Both the position numbers and the translations under genes were made by a program. DNA of 18,593 bases, taken from Stenotrophomonas sp. UBA2302 (GTDB lineage: Bacteria > Pseudomonadota > Gammaproteobacteria > Xanthomonadales > Xanthomonadaceae). Location of the stretch: positions 1,866 to 20,458 of the forward strand of contig DDVW01000061.1 of the NCBI GenBank assembly GCA_002345545.1, written 5' to 3'. Positions within the stretch are counted from its first letter, which is position 1, and every line of letters begins with the position of its first letter. Below the pieces are notes generated by a model. The model worked only from the letters and a program-made list of their open reading frames with translations, ran no database searches and was not told where the DNA came from. Shown here piece after piece: positions 1 to 8,496 of this stretch.

Positions 1-136
1 GGCGGCAGCGGCTGCCAGTCGCCATCGTGGACAGGTGGATCGGGAGGGAGCGCGGGAGGCTGGATCGACACGCGGAAGATTCCGGCGAAAAGGCAGCGGC
101 GAGCCTAACATCCGCCCGCAGGTCTGTGAGGCGGGT

Positions 137-1288
137 CTACTGCGCGGCCATGATCAGGGCGTCGACATCGAGCTGATGCCCGGCGCGCTCGGCCTTGGTG
201 CGCAGGTACTGCTCGTTCTCGAGGGTGATCTGGCCGGTTACCGGCACGCAGCCGACCACTTCGATGCCGGCATTGCGCAGGTGCTGCACCTTGGTGGGGT
301 TGTTGGTCAGCAGCTGGATGCGCTGCACGCCCAGTCCGCGCAGCATCGCCACGGCGCTGCCGTAGCGGCGCTCGTCGGCACCGAAGCCCAGTTGCGCGTC
401 CGCATCGATGGTGTCCAGACCCTCATGCTGGTAGCCGTAGGCGCGCATCTTGGCGGCGATACCGGTGCCGCGGCCTTCCTGGTCCAGATACAGCAGGATG
501 CCGCCGCCCAGTTCCTTGAGCGTGTGCAGGCCGCGTCGCAGCTGGTCGCCGCAATCGCATTTGAGCGAGCCGAACAGGTCGCCGGTCAGGCAGGAGGAGT
601 GCACCCGCACCGGCACGATGCCGTCCAGGTCCGGTGTGCCGACGATCACCGCGACCTGGTCGCGCTGGGCCACACCGCCGCGGAACACGGCGAACTCGCT
701 CATGCCGATATCGCGCAGCGGCACCGGCGAGCGGGTCACCAGTTCGTAGTCCTGGCCGGCCTCGGCGGCACCGGCGGCAAGGTCGGACAGCTCCAGCGAC
801 AGGCAGCCGGCAAACGACGGACAACCGGCAGGCAGCTCCACCGCCACCAGCGCCGGCAGCAGCAGGCCCAGTCGCGCCAGCTCGACGGCGGCGGCATCGC
901 CGGCATCGCCTTCGGCGAACGGGCCGGGAGGTGGCGTGGCATCACGCAGGTAGGCCAGCGCCGGCAGGCTGTCCAGGGCCAGGCCGGCCAGCGGGATGCG
1001 GATGCCATGGGGGCTGGCGATGCCCAGGGTCTGTGCGCGGTGGGCGCTGAGGAACAGGTAGTGCTGCTGTCCGGCGGCTTCGGCGAAGGCGTTGAAGCTG
1101 GCCGGGGTCGTGCTGTCCAGCGCAAGGATGGCGCGCTGGCGGTTGCCGTCGACCAGGACCAGGGGCCGTCCTGCGCGCAGCTCCGCGGCGGCACGCTCGC
1201 TACGGATGGCAGCGGTTTCGGCAAAGCCCGGGGCAAGGGTCGAAGTGGAGGAAGAGGCGCTCATCGGAAACCAGATGGGGGTCGTCAT
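137..1288 (-). CDS. ribA: GTP cyclohydrolase II with degenerate RibB-like N-terminal domain
   Basis: GTP cyclohydrolase II opens the GTP ring in the first step of riboflavin synthesis, in the cytoplasm. The C-terminal half (about residues 185-375 of 383) carries the family hallmarks: a zinc site C233, C244 and C246 in VHSSCLTGDLFGSLKCDCGD, the active-site stretch LDQEGRGTG (268-276), and LLTNNPTKV (326-334). The first 180 residues align loosely with 3,4-dihydroxybutanone-4-phosphate synthase (RibB), for example RAGRPLVLVDG at 38-48. The acidic metal-binding loop that follows in active RibB (an Asp-Arg-Glu-Asn-Glu type stretch) is replaced here by NRQRAILAL, so this half is probably not a working RibB. 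The start at 1288 is the first ATG; Met9 at 1264 is an alternative. The gene points away from rpoD and follows the acyltransferase on the same strand, with 49 bp between them. Confidence 0.93.
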   Translation of the reverse strand: MTTPIWFPMSASSSTSTLAPGFAETAAIRSERAAAELRAGRPLVLVDGNRQRAILALDSTTPASFNAFAEAAGQQHYLFLSAHRAQTLGIASPHGIRIPLAGLALDSLPALAYLRDATPPPGPFAEGDAGDAAAVELARLGLLLPALVAVELPAGCPSFAGCLSLELSDLAAGAAEAGQDYELVTRSPVPLRDIGMSEFAVFRGGVAQRDQVAVIVGTPDLDGIVPVRVHSSCLTGDLFGSLKCDCGDQLRRGLHTLKELGGGILLYLDQEGRGTGIAAKMRAYGYQHEGLDTIDADAQLGFGADERRYGSAVAMLRGLGVQRIQLLTNNPTKVQHLRNAGIEVVGCVPVTGQITLENEQYLRTKAERAGHQLDVDALIMAAQ

Positions 1289-1337
1289 GCGGGATTCAAT
1301 CGCGGCAGGCGTGTGAGGCAGCGTTGCACGCGGGAGA

Positions 1338-2258
1338 TCAGTGCGGGTGCCGGGCGGTGGCGTAGGGGTCTGTTTCCCCGCTGCCCGGCGGGCGCAGGGT
1401 GTAGCGCTTGTAGGTCCACTGGTACTGCGCCGGGTCGCGGCGGGCGATGCGTTCGATGCCGGCGCTGAGCGTGGCCACGGCGGTCGCTAGGTCCGGGTCG
1501 GCGATGCCGGTCTCGGCCGGCTGCACGTGCAGGGCGAATTCCAGGTCCGGGCCGATCCGCTCGCACCAGGCAAACAGCACCGTGGCACCCGTGCGCTGGG
1601 CCAGCCGGTTGACCAGGGTCATGGTCAAGGCCTGGATGCCGAAGAACGGCACGAACACGCCATCGCCGTTCTTGGGCTGCTGATCGGGCAGGATCGCGAC
1701 CGAGCCACCGTCCTTGAGCACCTTGAACAGCTGCCGCACCGCCGGGCCTTCGGCGCGTACCTGGCGCACGTTGTCGCCGCTGCGTACCCGCTGCAGGAAT
1801 GCGTCGCCGGCCGGGTTGTCCGGCGGGGCGTAGACGAACGCGAACGGGCCGCGCGAGGCCAGCCACTGGTTCAGCAGCTCCCAGTTGCCGTAGTGCGGGG
1901 CGACCACGATCACGCCCTTGCCGGCGGCCAGCGCCGCGTCGTACAGATCCTGCCCATGCCGCTGGCGCAGGTGGCGTTGCAGGTTGCGGGCCGGGTCGCG
2001 GGTCCACAGATACAGGGTTTCCAGTGCCTGCCGCGCGGTGGTACGCAGGATCTCGCGGTGCAGGTGCTGGCGTTCGGCGGCCGGCATCCCGGGGTAGGCC
2101 AGTTCGAGGTTGCGGCGGGTCACGCGGCTTTCGCGTGCATCGATCCGCCCCCACACCCAGGCCAGGCCATCGGCCAGTGCACGCAGCCATGACCACGGCA
2201 GGCGGGTCAGGACGAGAGCCAGTCGGTAATAGAGGTTGGCGGCGGTTTCGGGTTTCAT
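1338..2258 (-). CDS. LpxL/HtrB-family lauroyl (lysophospholipid) acyltransferase
   Basis: This 306-aa protein matches the LpxL/HtrB lipid A late-acyltransferase family in length and layout. These enzymes add a secondary acyl chain to lipid A from acyl-ACP at the inner face of the inner membrane. A hydrophobic, Trp-rich N-terminal stretch (about residues 8-37) fits the single membrane anchor of the family. The catalytic HX4E motif is seen as HYGNWE at 122-127. Downstream family blocks include [24 protein letters not shown] near 183-207. Which acyl chain and which position it modifies cannot be told from sequence. Some family members act on other lipids, such as ornithine lipid or aryl polyene precursors, so no gene symbol is given. 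It is transcribed toward ribA and diverges from dtd, with a 63-bp shared upstream region. Confidence 0.88.
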   Translation of the reverse strand: MKPETAANLYYRLALVLTRLPWSWLRALADGLAWVWGRIDARESRVTRRNLELAYPGMPAAERQHLHREILRTTARQALETLYLWTRDPARNLQRHLRQRHGQDLYDAALAAGKGVIVVAPHYGNWELLNQWLASRGPFAFVYAPPDNPAGDAFLQRVRSGDNVRQVRAEGPAVRQLFKVLKDGGSVAILPDQQPKNGDGVFVPFFGIQALTMTLVNRLAQRTGATVLFAWCERIGPDLEFALHVQPAETGIADPDLATAVATLSAGIERIARRDPAQYQWTYKRYTLRPPGSGETDPYATARHPH

Positions 2259-2321
2259 CCGGGCGAGTTTAGCGGTTGCTGGGGGGTGTTAAGGTTTGTG
2301 ACCCTGTTGCAGGAAGTTGCC

Positions 2322-2762
2322 ATGCTTTGTCTGATCCAGCGTGTCGCCCGGGCGTCGGTCACGGTCGAGGGGGACGTTGTCGGTGAAATCGGTGAGGGCC
2401 TGCTGGCGCTGGTGGGGGTGGAGCCCGGCGATGGTGACGCGGCGCTGTCGCGGATGGCCGAGCGCCTCCTCGGTTACCGGGTGTTTGCCGACGATGCCAG
2501 CAAGATGAACTGTTCTTTGCGCGATACCGGCGGCGGGCTGCTGCTGGTAAGCCAGTTCACGCTGGCCGCGGACACCCGCTCAGGCATGCGTCCGGGCTTC
2601 AGCACCGCGGCGCCGCCGGCCGAAGCTGAACCGGCTTTCAACCAGCTGGTCGCCATCTGTCGTGAAAAACACGCCGGAAGGGTGGAAACAGGCCGGTTCG
2701 GTGCCCATATGGTAATCAGCCTGGTCAATGACGGGCCCGTGACCTTCCTGCTCAGATCCTGA
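2322..2762 (+). CDS. dtd: D-aminoacyl-tRNA deacylase
   Basis: The product hydrolyses D-amino acids wrongly charged onto tRNA (D-Tyr-tRNA and others), and also clears glycine from tRNA-Ala. It acts in the cytoplasm as a homodimer. The 146-aa length is normal. The catalytic SQFT motif is at residues 77-80 (within [12 protein letters not shown]), and the cross-subunit Gly-cisPro motif is in NDGPVT at 136-141. The start at 2322 was chosen because the protein then begins [15 protein letters not shown], the normal family N-terminus, and AGGAAG lies 6 bases upstream. The reading frame is open further back to 2286, but that extension is not conserved-looking. It precedes rpoD on the same strand by 92 bp, and rpoD has its own promoter-like sequence in that gap. 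Confidence 0.95.
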   Translation: MLCLIQRVARASVTVEGDVVGEIGEGLLALVGVEPGDGDAALSRMAERLLGYRVFADDASKMNCSLRDTGGGLLLVSQFTLAADTRSGMRPGFSTAAPPAEAEPAFNQLVAICREKHAGRVETGRFGAHMVISLVNDGPVTFLLRS

Positions 2763-2802
2763 CGCGCCGTGAAACCACCGCCCGGCAAGCGTTATGCTGC
2801 GC

Positions 2803-2811
2803 TGGTATAAT
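2803..2811 (+). promoter_or_regulatory. Extended -10 promoter element of rpoD
   Basis: A perfect consensus TATAAT at 2806-2811 is preceded by TG at 2803-2804, giving the extended -10 form TGGTATAAT. It lies 43 bases before the rpoD start codon. No good -35 is seen at the normal distance (CGGCAA or similar only), which fits an extended -10 promoter that relies less on a -35 box. Confidence 0.6.
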
Positions 2812-2854
2812 AGTAGGTTCTCTCTCATTTCCCCGCCGGTGGCGCGAGTACTAG

Positions 2855-4705
<1,851 letters not shown>

Positions 4706-4736
4706 TCACAGGGATCATCGGGTCGTAGAAGTTTGC

Positions 4737-4771
4737 AAAGAACAACCCCGCCTTGGCGGGGTTGTTCTTTT
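4737..4771 (+). terminator. Rho-independent terminator of rpoD
   Basis: A perfect 15-bp stem is formed by AAAGAACAACCCCGC (4737-4751) and GCGGGGTTGTTCTTT (4756-4770). The loop is CTTG, and the stem ends in a short T run. It begins 31 bases after the rpoD stop. The A-rich base of the left arm means it could also work on the minus strand. Confidence 0.93.
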
Positions 4772-5049
4772 CCGGCTGCCGGCCATCGGGGATGTTGCCG
4801 GTGATGCTGCTGTGCGGTCTTCCGGGCGATGGCTTTGTCGTGGCTGCAGCAGGCGTGGGGCTGTCTATTTCTCCCGTCCAATGCCTCTGGACATCCTCGT
4901 TTCGGAAGAAGTTGTGCCCGGTATTTTCCGGGTTGCATGGCATGCGAAAGGCCTGTCTGTGGATGGCAAGAACGCCTGCAATCCAGCAGGAAATATCGCT
5001 TCCACCATGGCCGTTGCGCGCCCGCTCCACTACACTGTGCCGTCGCTGC
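4772..5049. other. Intergenic region between rpoD terminator and tRNA
   Basis: No gene is supported in these 278 bases. The open frames across it have no family features and run through the tRNA. A -10-like TACACT at 5031-5036 sits 14 bases before the tRNA and may belong to the tRNA promoter, but no convincing -35 is seen at 16-18 bases upstream. Confidence 0.5.
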
Positions 5050-5125
5050 GGGCCTATAGCTCAACGGTTAGAGCAGAGGACTCATAATCCTTTGGTTCCA
5101 GGTTCGAATCCTGGTGGGCCCACCA
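5050..5125 (+). tRNA. tRNA-Ile2 (anticodon CAU, lysidine type)
   Basis: This is a complete 76-base cloverleaf with encoded CCA. The acceptor arm GGGCCTA pairs with TGGGCCC, followed by A73 and CCA. The D-arm is AGCTCAACGGTTAGAGC, the anticodon loop is CTCATAA with CAT at 5083-5085, and the T-arm is CCAGGTTCGAATCCTGG. CAU can belong to Met or to the AUA-reading Ile2. The body (short D-loop, GAGCAG-GGACTCATAATCC pattern) resembles E. coli ileX/ileY more than elongator tRNA-Met, so Ile2 with C34 changed to lysidine by TilS is favoured. The integrase gene begins 180 bp downstream in the same direction, which marks this tRNA as the likely integration site. Confidence 0.9.
5101..5125 (+). other. 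Putative attL core at the tRNA 3' end
   Basis: P4-type integrases usually recombine within the 3' part of a tRNA gene, restoring the tRNA at one end and leaving a direct repeat of its 3' end at the other. Here the intact tRNA adjoins the integrase, so its T-arm and 3' acceptor strand are the expected attachment core. No second copy of GGTGGGCCCACCA was found in the rest of the window, so the exact core and attR are not shown. Confidence 0.45.
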
Positions 5126-5237
5126 TCTACTGATCCGACCACGTCCAGATTAGTCCGAATATCCTAGCAAAGTGGCTGTGCTCCGTGGCTTTCGTGTCCG
5201 GCCGGATCCGGTGGTGTGCACCCCCATCCGGCTGGAA

Positions 5238-5302
5238 CGTGAGTAACGGTGCGAGTAAGATGGCCGGAAGGTCTTCGCTTACTCACATACCGGTTACTCA
5301 CA
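5238..5302. repeat. Cluster of four TTACTC(A/G)CA motifs before the integrase
   Basis: Four 9-base copies lie within 65 bases. Two are inverted, at 5238-5246 (TTACTCACG on the minus strand) and 5250-5258 (TTACTCGCA on the minus strand). Two are direct, at 5279-5287 and 5294-5302 (both TTACTCACA). The inverted and direct pairs are arranged almost symmetrically around about 5269. The last copy ends 3 bases before the integrase ATG, where a ribosome binding site would be. This suggests arm-type integrase or excisionase binding sites, or an autorepression operator. Confidence 0.6.
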
Positions 5303-5305
5303 GCC

Positions 5306-6484
5306 ATGTTGACGGACACCAAGCTGCGCAGCCTCAAGCCCCAGGGCAAGGTCTATCGCCTCGCCGACGCCAATGGGCTGTGCGTCGAGGTGAGGCCTTC
5401 TGGAGCCAGGATCTGGCGTTATCGGTACCGGTTCGCCGGCAAGGCGAACATGCTGACCATCGGCGACTACCCGGCGGTTTCCCTGGCAGAAGCTCGCGCC
5501 GCGCGGGACAAGGCCCGGGCCCAGCTCAAGAAGGGCATGGACCCGGCTCTCGTGGTGAAGATCGAGCGGGCGGCACAGGAGGAAGAGGCCGGCAATACCT
5601 TTGGCGCGCTTGCTGAGGAACTGGTGGCGCAACGGGCCAAGAAGCTGACCCCCGGGTCAGTCGTACGGGAGCGCCGGATGCTGGAGCGCGACCTGGGAAG
5701 CATCGCTGATCTGCCCGTTCGGAGCGTGACTGCGCCAATCCTGCTGAAGGCCCTCCGGAAGATCGAGGCCCGTGGAGCGGTTGAGACGGCACATCGGGCT
5801 CGCGCCGCCGCGGGCATGGTCTTTCGCTATGCCATCGCCACCGGCCGTGCAGAGAACAACCCCGCCCTGAGTCTTGCCGGTGCGCTGACCCCTACGAAAA
5901 CCAAGCACTTCTCCAGCCTGACGGAGCCGGGGGAGGTGGCGAAGCTTCTCAAGGCCATCTACGGCTACCAGGGGTCGCCGATCGTGTCCGCTGCGCTCAA
6001 GCTCTCGGCGCTCCTGTTCGTCAGGCCGGGCGAGCTCCGTGCGGCGCGCTGGGAGGATATCGATCTGGATGCTGCTGAGTGGCGTTACATCACCAGCAAG
6101 ACCCAGACCCAGCACATCGTTCCTCTGGCTGGCCAGGTCGTCGAGCTCCTGGAGGATGTCCGGCCCTATTCAAGGAAAAGCCAGTACGTCTTTCCCAGCG
6201 TGCGCAGCATCCAGAAGCCAATCAGTGAGAACACGATCAACGCTGCTCTACGGAACCTCGGGTTCGACGGCGAGATGATGACCGCTCATGGCTTTCGGGC
6301 CATGGCGCGAACCTTGCTGGACGAGGTGCTTGGGTTCAGGCCGGACTTCATCGAGCATCAGCTTGCCCATGCGGTGCGGGATCCGCTTGGGCGGGCGTAC
6401 AACCGGACTACCCACCTGGGAGAGCGCAAGAAGATGATGCAGGCTTGGGCCAACTACCTGGACGAGCTAAGGCGTGGCACATAG
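5306..6484 (+). CDS. P4-type tyrosine-recombinase integrase (DUF4102 arm domain)
   Basis: This is a site-specific recombinase that inserts and excises the island at the neighbouring tRNA. The 392-aa protein has the N-terminal DUF4102-type arm-binding domain (LTDTKLRSLKPQGKVYRLAD, then GDYPAVSLAEAR at 53-64). A core-binding helical domain spans about residues 98-195, and the catalytic domain follows. All expected catalytic residues are visible: R240 (VRPGELR), K265 (TSKTQ), H328 and R331 (TAHGFR), H354 (HQLAH) and Y365 (AYNRTTH), so it is probably active. The ATG at 5306 was chosen because MLTDTKLRSLKP is the usual family start. The frame is open back to a GTG at 5249, which would add 19 residues from inside the repeat cluster. 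It points away from the tRNA, as is typical for such islands. Confidence 0.94.
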   Translation: MLTDTKLRSLKPQGKVYRLADANGLCVEVRPSGARIWRYRYRFAGKANMLTIGDYPAVSLAEARAARDKARAQLKKGMDPALVVKIERAAQEEEAGNTFGALAEELVAQRAKKLTPGSVVRERRMLERDLGSIADLPVRSVTAPILLKALRKIEARGAVETAHRARAAAGMVFRYAIATGRAENNPALSLAGALTPTKTKHFSSLTEPGEVAKLLKAIYGYQGSPIVSAALKLSALLFVRPGELRAARWEDIDLDAAEWRYITSKTQTQHIVPLAGQVVELLEDVRPYSRKSQYVFPSVRSIQKPISENTINAALRNLGFDGEMMTAHGFRAMARTLLDEVLGFRPDFIEHQLAHAVRDPLGRAYNRTTHLGERKKMMQAWANYLDELRRGT

Positions 6485-6696
6485 GCCTCGATCCATGGAG
6501 GAATTCATGCGTCGTCGCCAACTTTGCTCGGTGGGCGCGGATCTTGTCCGGTGCTTAGGCGGCCGCTTCCGACCCATAGCGGTCCTTCGAGAGGTCCCAT
6601 TGGAGTCTCCGAATACGGACGCTCACCGGTTGAAGTCGGCCGCAAGAGTTGATCCGCGATAATCTAGGCAGGCACAAAGTAAGCGGGAGAGGGGGG
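6485..6696. other. Spacer between integrase and gajA
   Basis: The only open frame here (6474-6662, 62 codons, ATG overlapping the integrase end) has no recognisable features and is not called as a gene. The stretch around 6560-6640 (CTTCCGACCCATAGCGGTCC and following) resembles a non-coding sequence I recall scattered in proteobacterial genomes. That is from memory only. A -10-like GATAAT at 6658-6663 may belong to the Gabija promoter, but TTGAAG at 6630-6635 is too far upstream (22 bp) for a good -35. Confidence 0.4.
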
Positions 6697-8496
6697 ATGC
6701 GGATTAGTCGAATCGCGGTCGAGAACTACGCCAACTTCGAGAACGTAGACTTTGCCACTGATGGCAGTCTAGTGATTGTCGGAGAGAACAAGGCAGGTAA
6801 GAGCAACCTGCTCAGGGCTTTGCGTCTAGTGCTTGACCCTATGCTATCTGACCGTGACCGGCAGCTAGGCCTCGAGCACTTTTGGGACGGTTTAAGCGAC
6901 TCGAAGCTTGGCGCTACTGTCAAAGTGTTATTGGAGTTCACCGACTTCGAGGACAACGACAACCTGCTCTCCGTGCTAGGCGGCAGCCTAGTCGACACCG
7001 AGACCCCAGTCGTCGCTCGGCTGACCTACCTGTATCGCCCCAAGGCCGCGCTTGAGGGCGCATCGCCGCAAACATTGGCGGACTACGAGTTTCTGGTGTT
7101 CGGCGGCACCAGCGAGGACAACGTTCTTACGGCTGCCCACAGGCGCGAGCTGCCCATGGATTATCTGTTTGCTTTGCGTGACGCTGAAAGCGACCTGCTG
7201 AACTGGAGGCGCTCACCTCTTCGGCCTATCATTGAGGAGTTGACTGCTAATCTGGATGAGAAGACCCGCGAGGAACTCCAACAGCTTGTCAGCGATGCTC
7301 AGAACGCCCTCGCGCAGCGTCCTGAGGTCTCTGCTGCCGCAGGCAAGGTGTACGACCGGCTTGTGAAGATGGTCGGCGACGAACATGCCGTGTCTTTGAC
7401 GCTTGGCGCGACCCCGACAAATGTGGACGTACTTCTGCGGGGCTTGCGGCTTCTTATCGACGGGGGCGTCCGCGGCATTGGCGACGCAAGCCTGGGAACG
7501 GCGAACCTGCTCTTCTTGACCCTGAAGGGGCTGGAGCTTGAGCGAGCAGTCGAGGCAGGGGAACGCAGTCACACGTTCCTTGCTATCGAGGAGCCTGAGG
7601 CGCACCTGCATCCGCATGTTCAGCGCTTGGTGTACAGGCACTACCTTGGTGGGGAGGATGATGCGCCGGAGAACGTCACCACCATCTTGACGACTCATTC
7701 GCCGCACATCGCGAGCGTTGCGCCCCTGCGCTCCATCATCCTGCTCCGTGAGGACGCTGAAGGCGGGTCGACGTCGATTACCTCCGCGGCCGAGGTGGAG
7801 TTGCTGCCAGACGAAGAAGACGATCTGCAGCGGTATATCGACGTCACTCGGGGCGAACTCTTCTTCGCGCGTGGCATCATCTTCGTCGAAGGCGACGCGG
7901 AGCGGTTCCTAATCCCAGAGTTTGCCGCTGCGCTCGACGTCGACCTCGACACACTTGGGGTGACGGTGTGCTCAGTGGCCAGCGCCAACTTTCTGCCCTA
8001 CGTGAAGCTAGTAGGGCCTGACGCATTGAACATTCCTCTTGTCATCTTGACGGACCTTGACCCGCCGGCCGACGGAGGTGCGCCACTTGCCTTTGCCAGA
8101 GTCCGCGACATCTTAGCGCTGTGGATGGAGCAGGAGGACATCGACCAGTACGAGGAGTTTGACGACATCTGGGAAGATGGCGAGATGAACGGCGTCTTCG
8201 TCAACGACAAGACACTGGAAGTCGAGCTATTCCAGGCGGGGATGGGGCCTGCAATGGCGCCCATTCTGGAGAAGCACGCGAACTCTTGGGGCCCACAGCG
8301 GAGGACCGCGATGCAGGGGTGGATAAACGACCCGACCACGTTGGATGAGGGCAAGCTCCTAGGCTGGGTCGGCGAGGTTGGCAAAGGACGTTTCGCGCAG
8401 GCACTAGCCGGCTCCGCCAGCGAGGCGGTTTGCCCCGAGTACATCAAGAAAGCGCTGACCTACGTGAAAAATGGCTTCTCTCCAGTCAAGCCCTAA
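6697..8496 (+). CDS. gajA: Gabija anti-phage protein GajA (OLD-family ATPase/TOPRIM endonuclease)
   Basis: GajA is the ATP-sensing DNA-nicking nuclease of the Gabija defence system, known to form a large complex with GajB and to act on phage DNA when nucleotide pools fall. This 599-aa protein has an ABC-type ATPase: Walker A GENKAGKS at 29-36, a signature-like SLGTANLLF at 265-273, Walker B LAIEEPEAHLHP at 295-306, and an H-loop TTHSPH with H334. A TOPRIM domain follows, with E398 in FVEGDAE, D453 and D455 in LTDLD, and KTLEVELF at 505-512. The ATG at 6697 has GGGAGAGGGGGG just upstream and begins MRISRIAVENYANF, the family start. The upstream frame extension to 6649 is not needed. Its last 26 bases overlap gajB. 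The adjacency of an OLD nuclease and a UvrD helicase is the class 2 OLD arrangement. Codon use (TTA, CTA, GTT) is visibly less GC-biased than in rpoD, which fits horizontal acquisition. Confidence 0.9.
   Translation: MRISRIAVENYANFENVDFATDGSLVIVGENKAGKSNLLRALRLVLDPMLSDRDRQLGLEHFWDGLSDSKLGATVKVLLEFTDFEDNDNLLSVLGGSLVDTETPVVARLTYLYRPKAALEGASPQTLADYEFLVFGGTSEDNVLTAAHRRELPMDYLFALRDAESDLLNWRRSPLRPIIEELTANLDEKTREELQQLVSDAQNALAQRPEVSAAAGKVYDRLVKMVGDEHAVSLTLGATPTNVDVLLRGLRLLIDGGVRGIGDASLGTANLLFLTLKGLELERAVEAGERSHTFLAIEEPEAHLHPHVQRLVYRHYLGGEDDAPENVTTILTTHSPHIASVAPLRSIILLREDAEGGSTSITSAAEVELLPDEEDDLQRYIDVTRGELFFARGIIFVEGDAERFLIPEFAAALDVDLDTLGVTVCSVASANFLPYVKLVGPDALNIPLVILTDLDPPADGGAPLAFARVRDILALWMEQEDIDQYEEFDDIWEDGEMNGVFVNDKTLEVELFQAGMGPAMAPILEKHANSWGPQRRTAMQGWINDPTTLDEGKLLGWVGEVGKGRFAQALAGSASEAVCPEYIKKALTYVKNGFSPVKP

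Noticed and set aside
35..1468. A 477-codon plus-strand frame across ribA
   Set aside because: It is antisense to a well-supported GTP cyclohydrolase II and has no family features.
6474..6662. A 62-codon frame overlapping the integrase end
   Set aside because: It has no family resemblance, no clear ribosome binding site, and covers sequence that looks non-coding.
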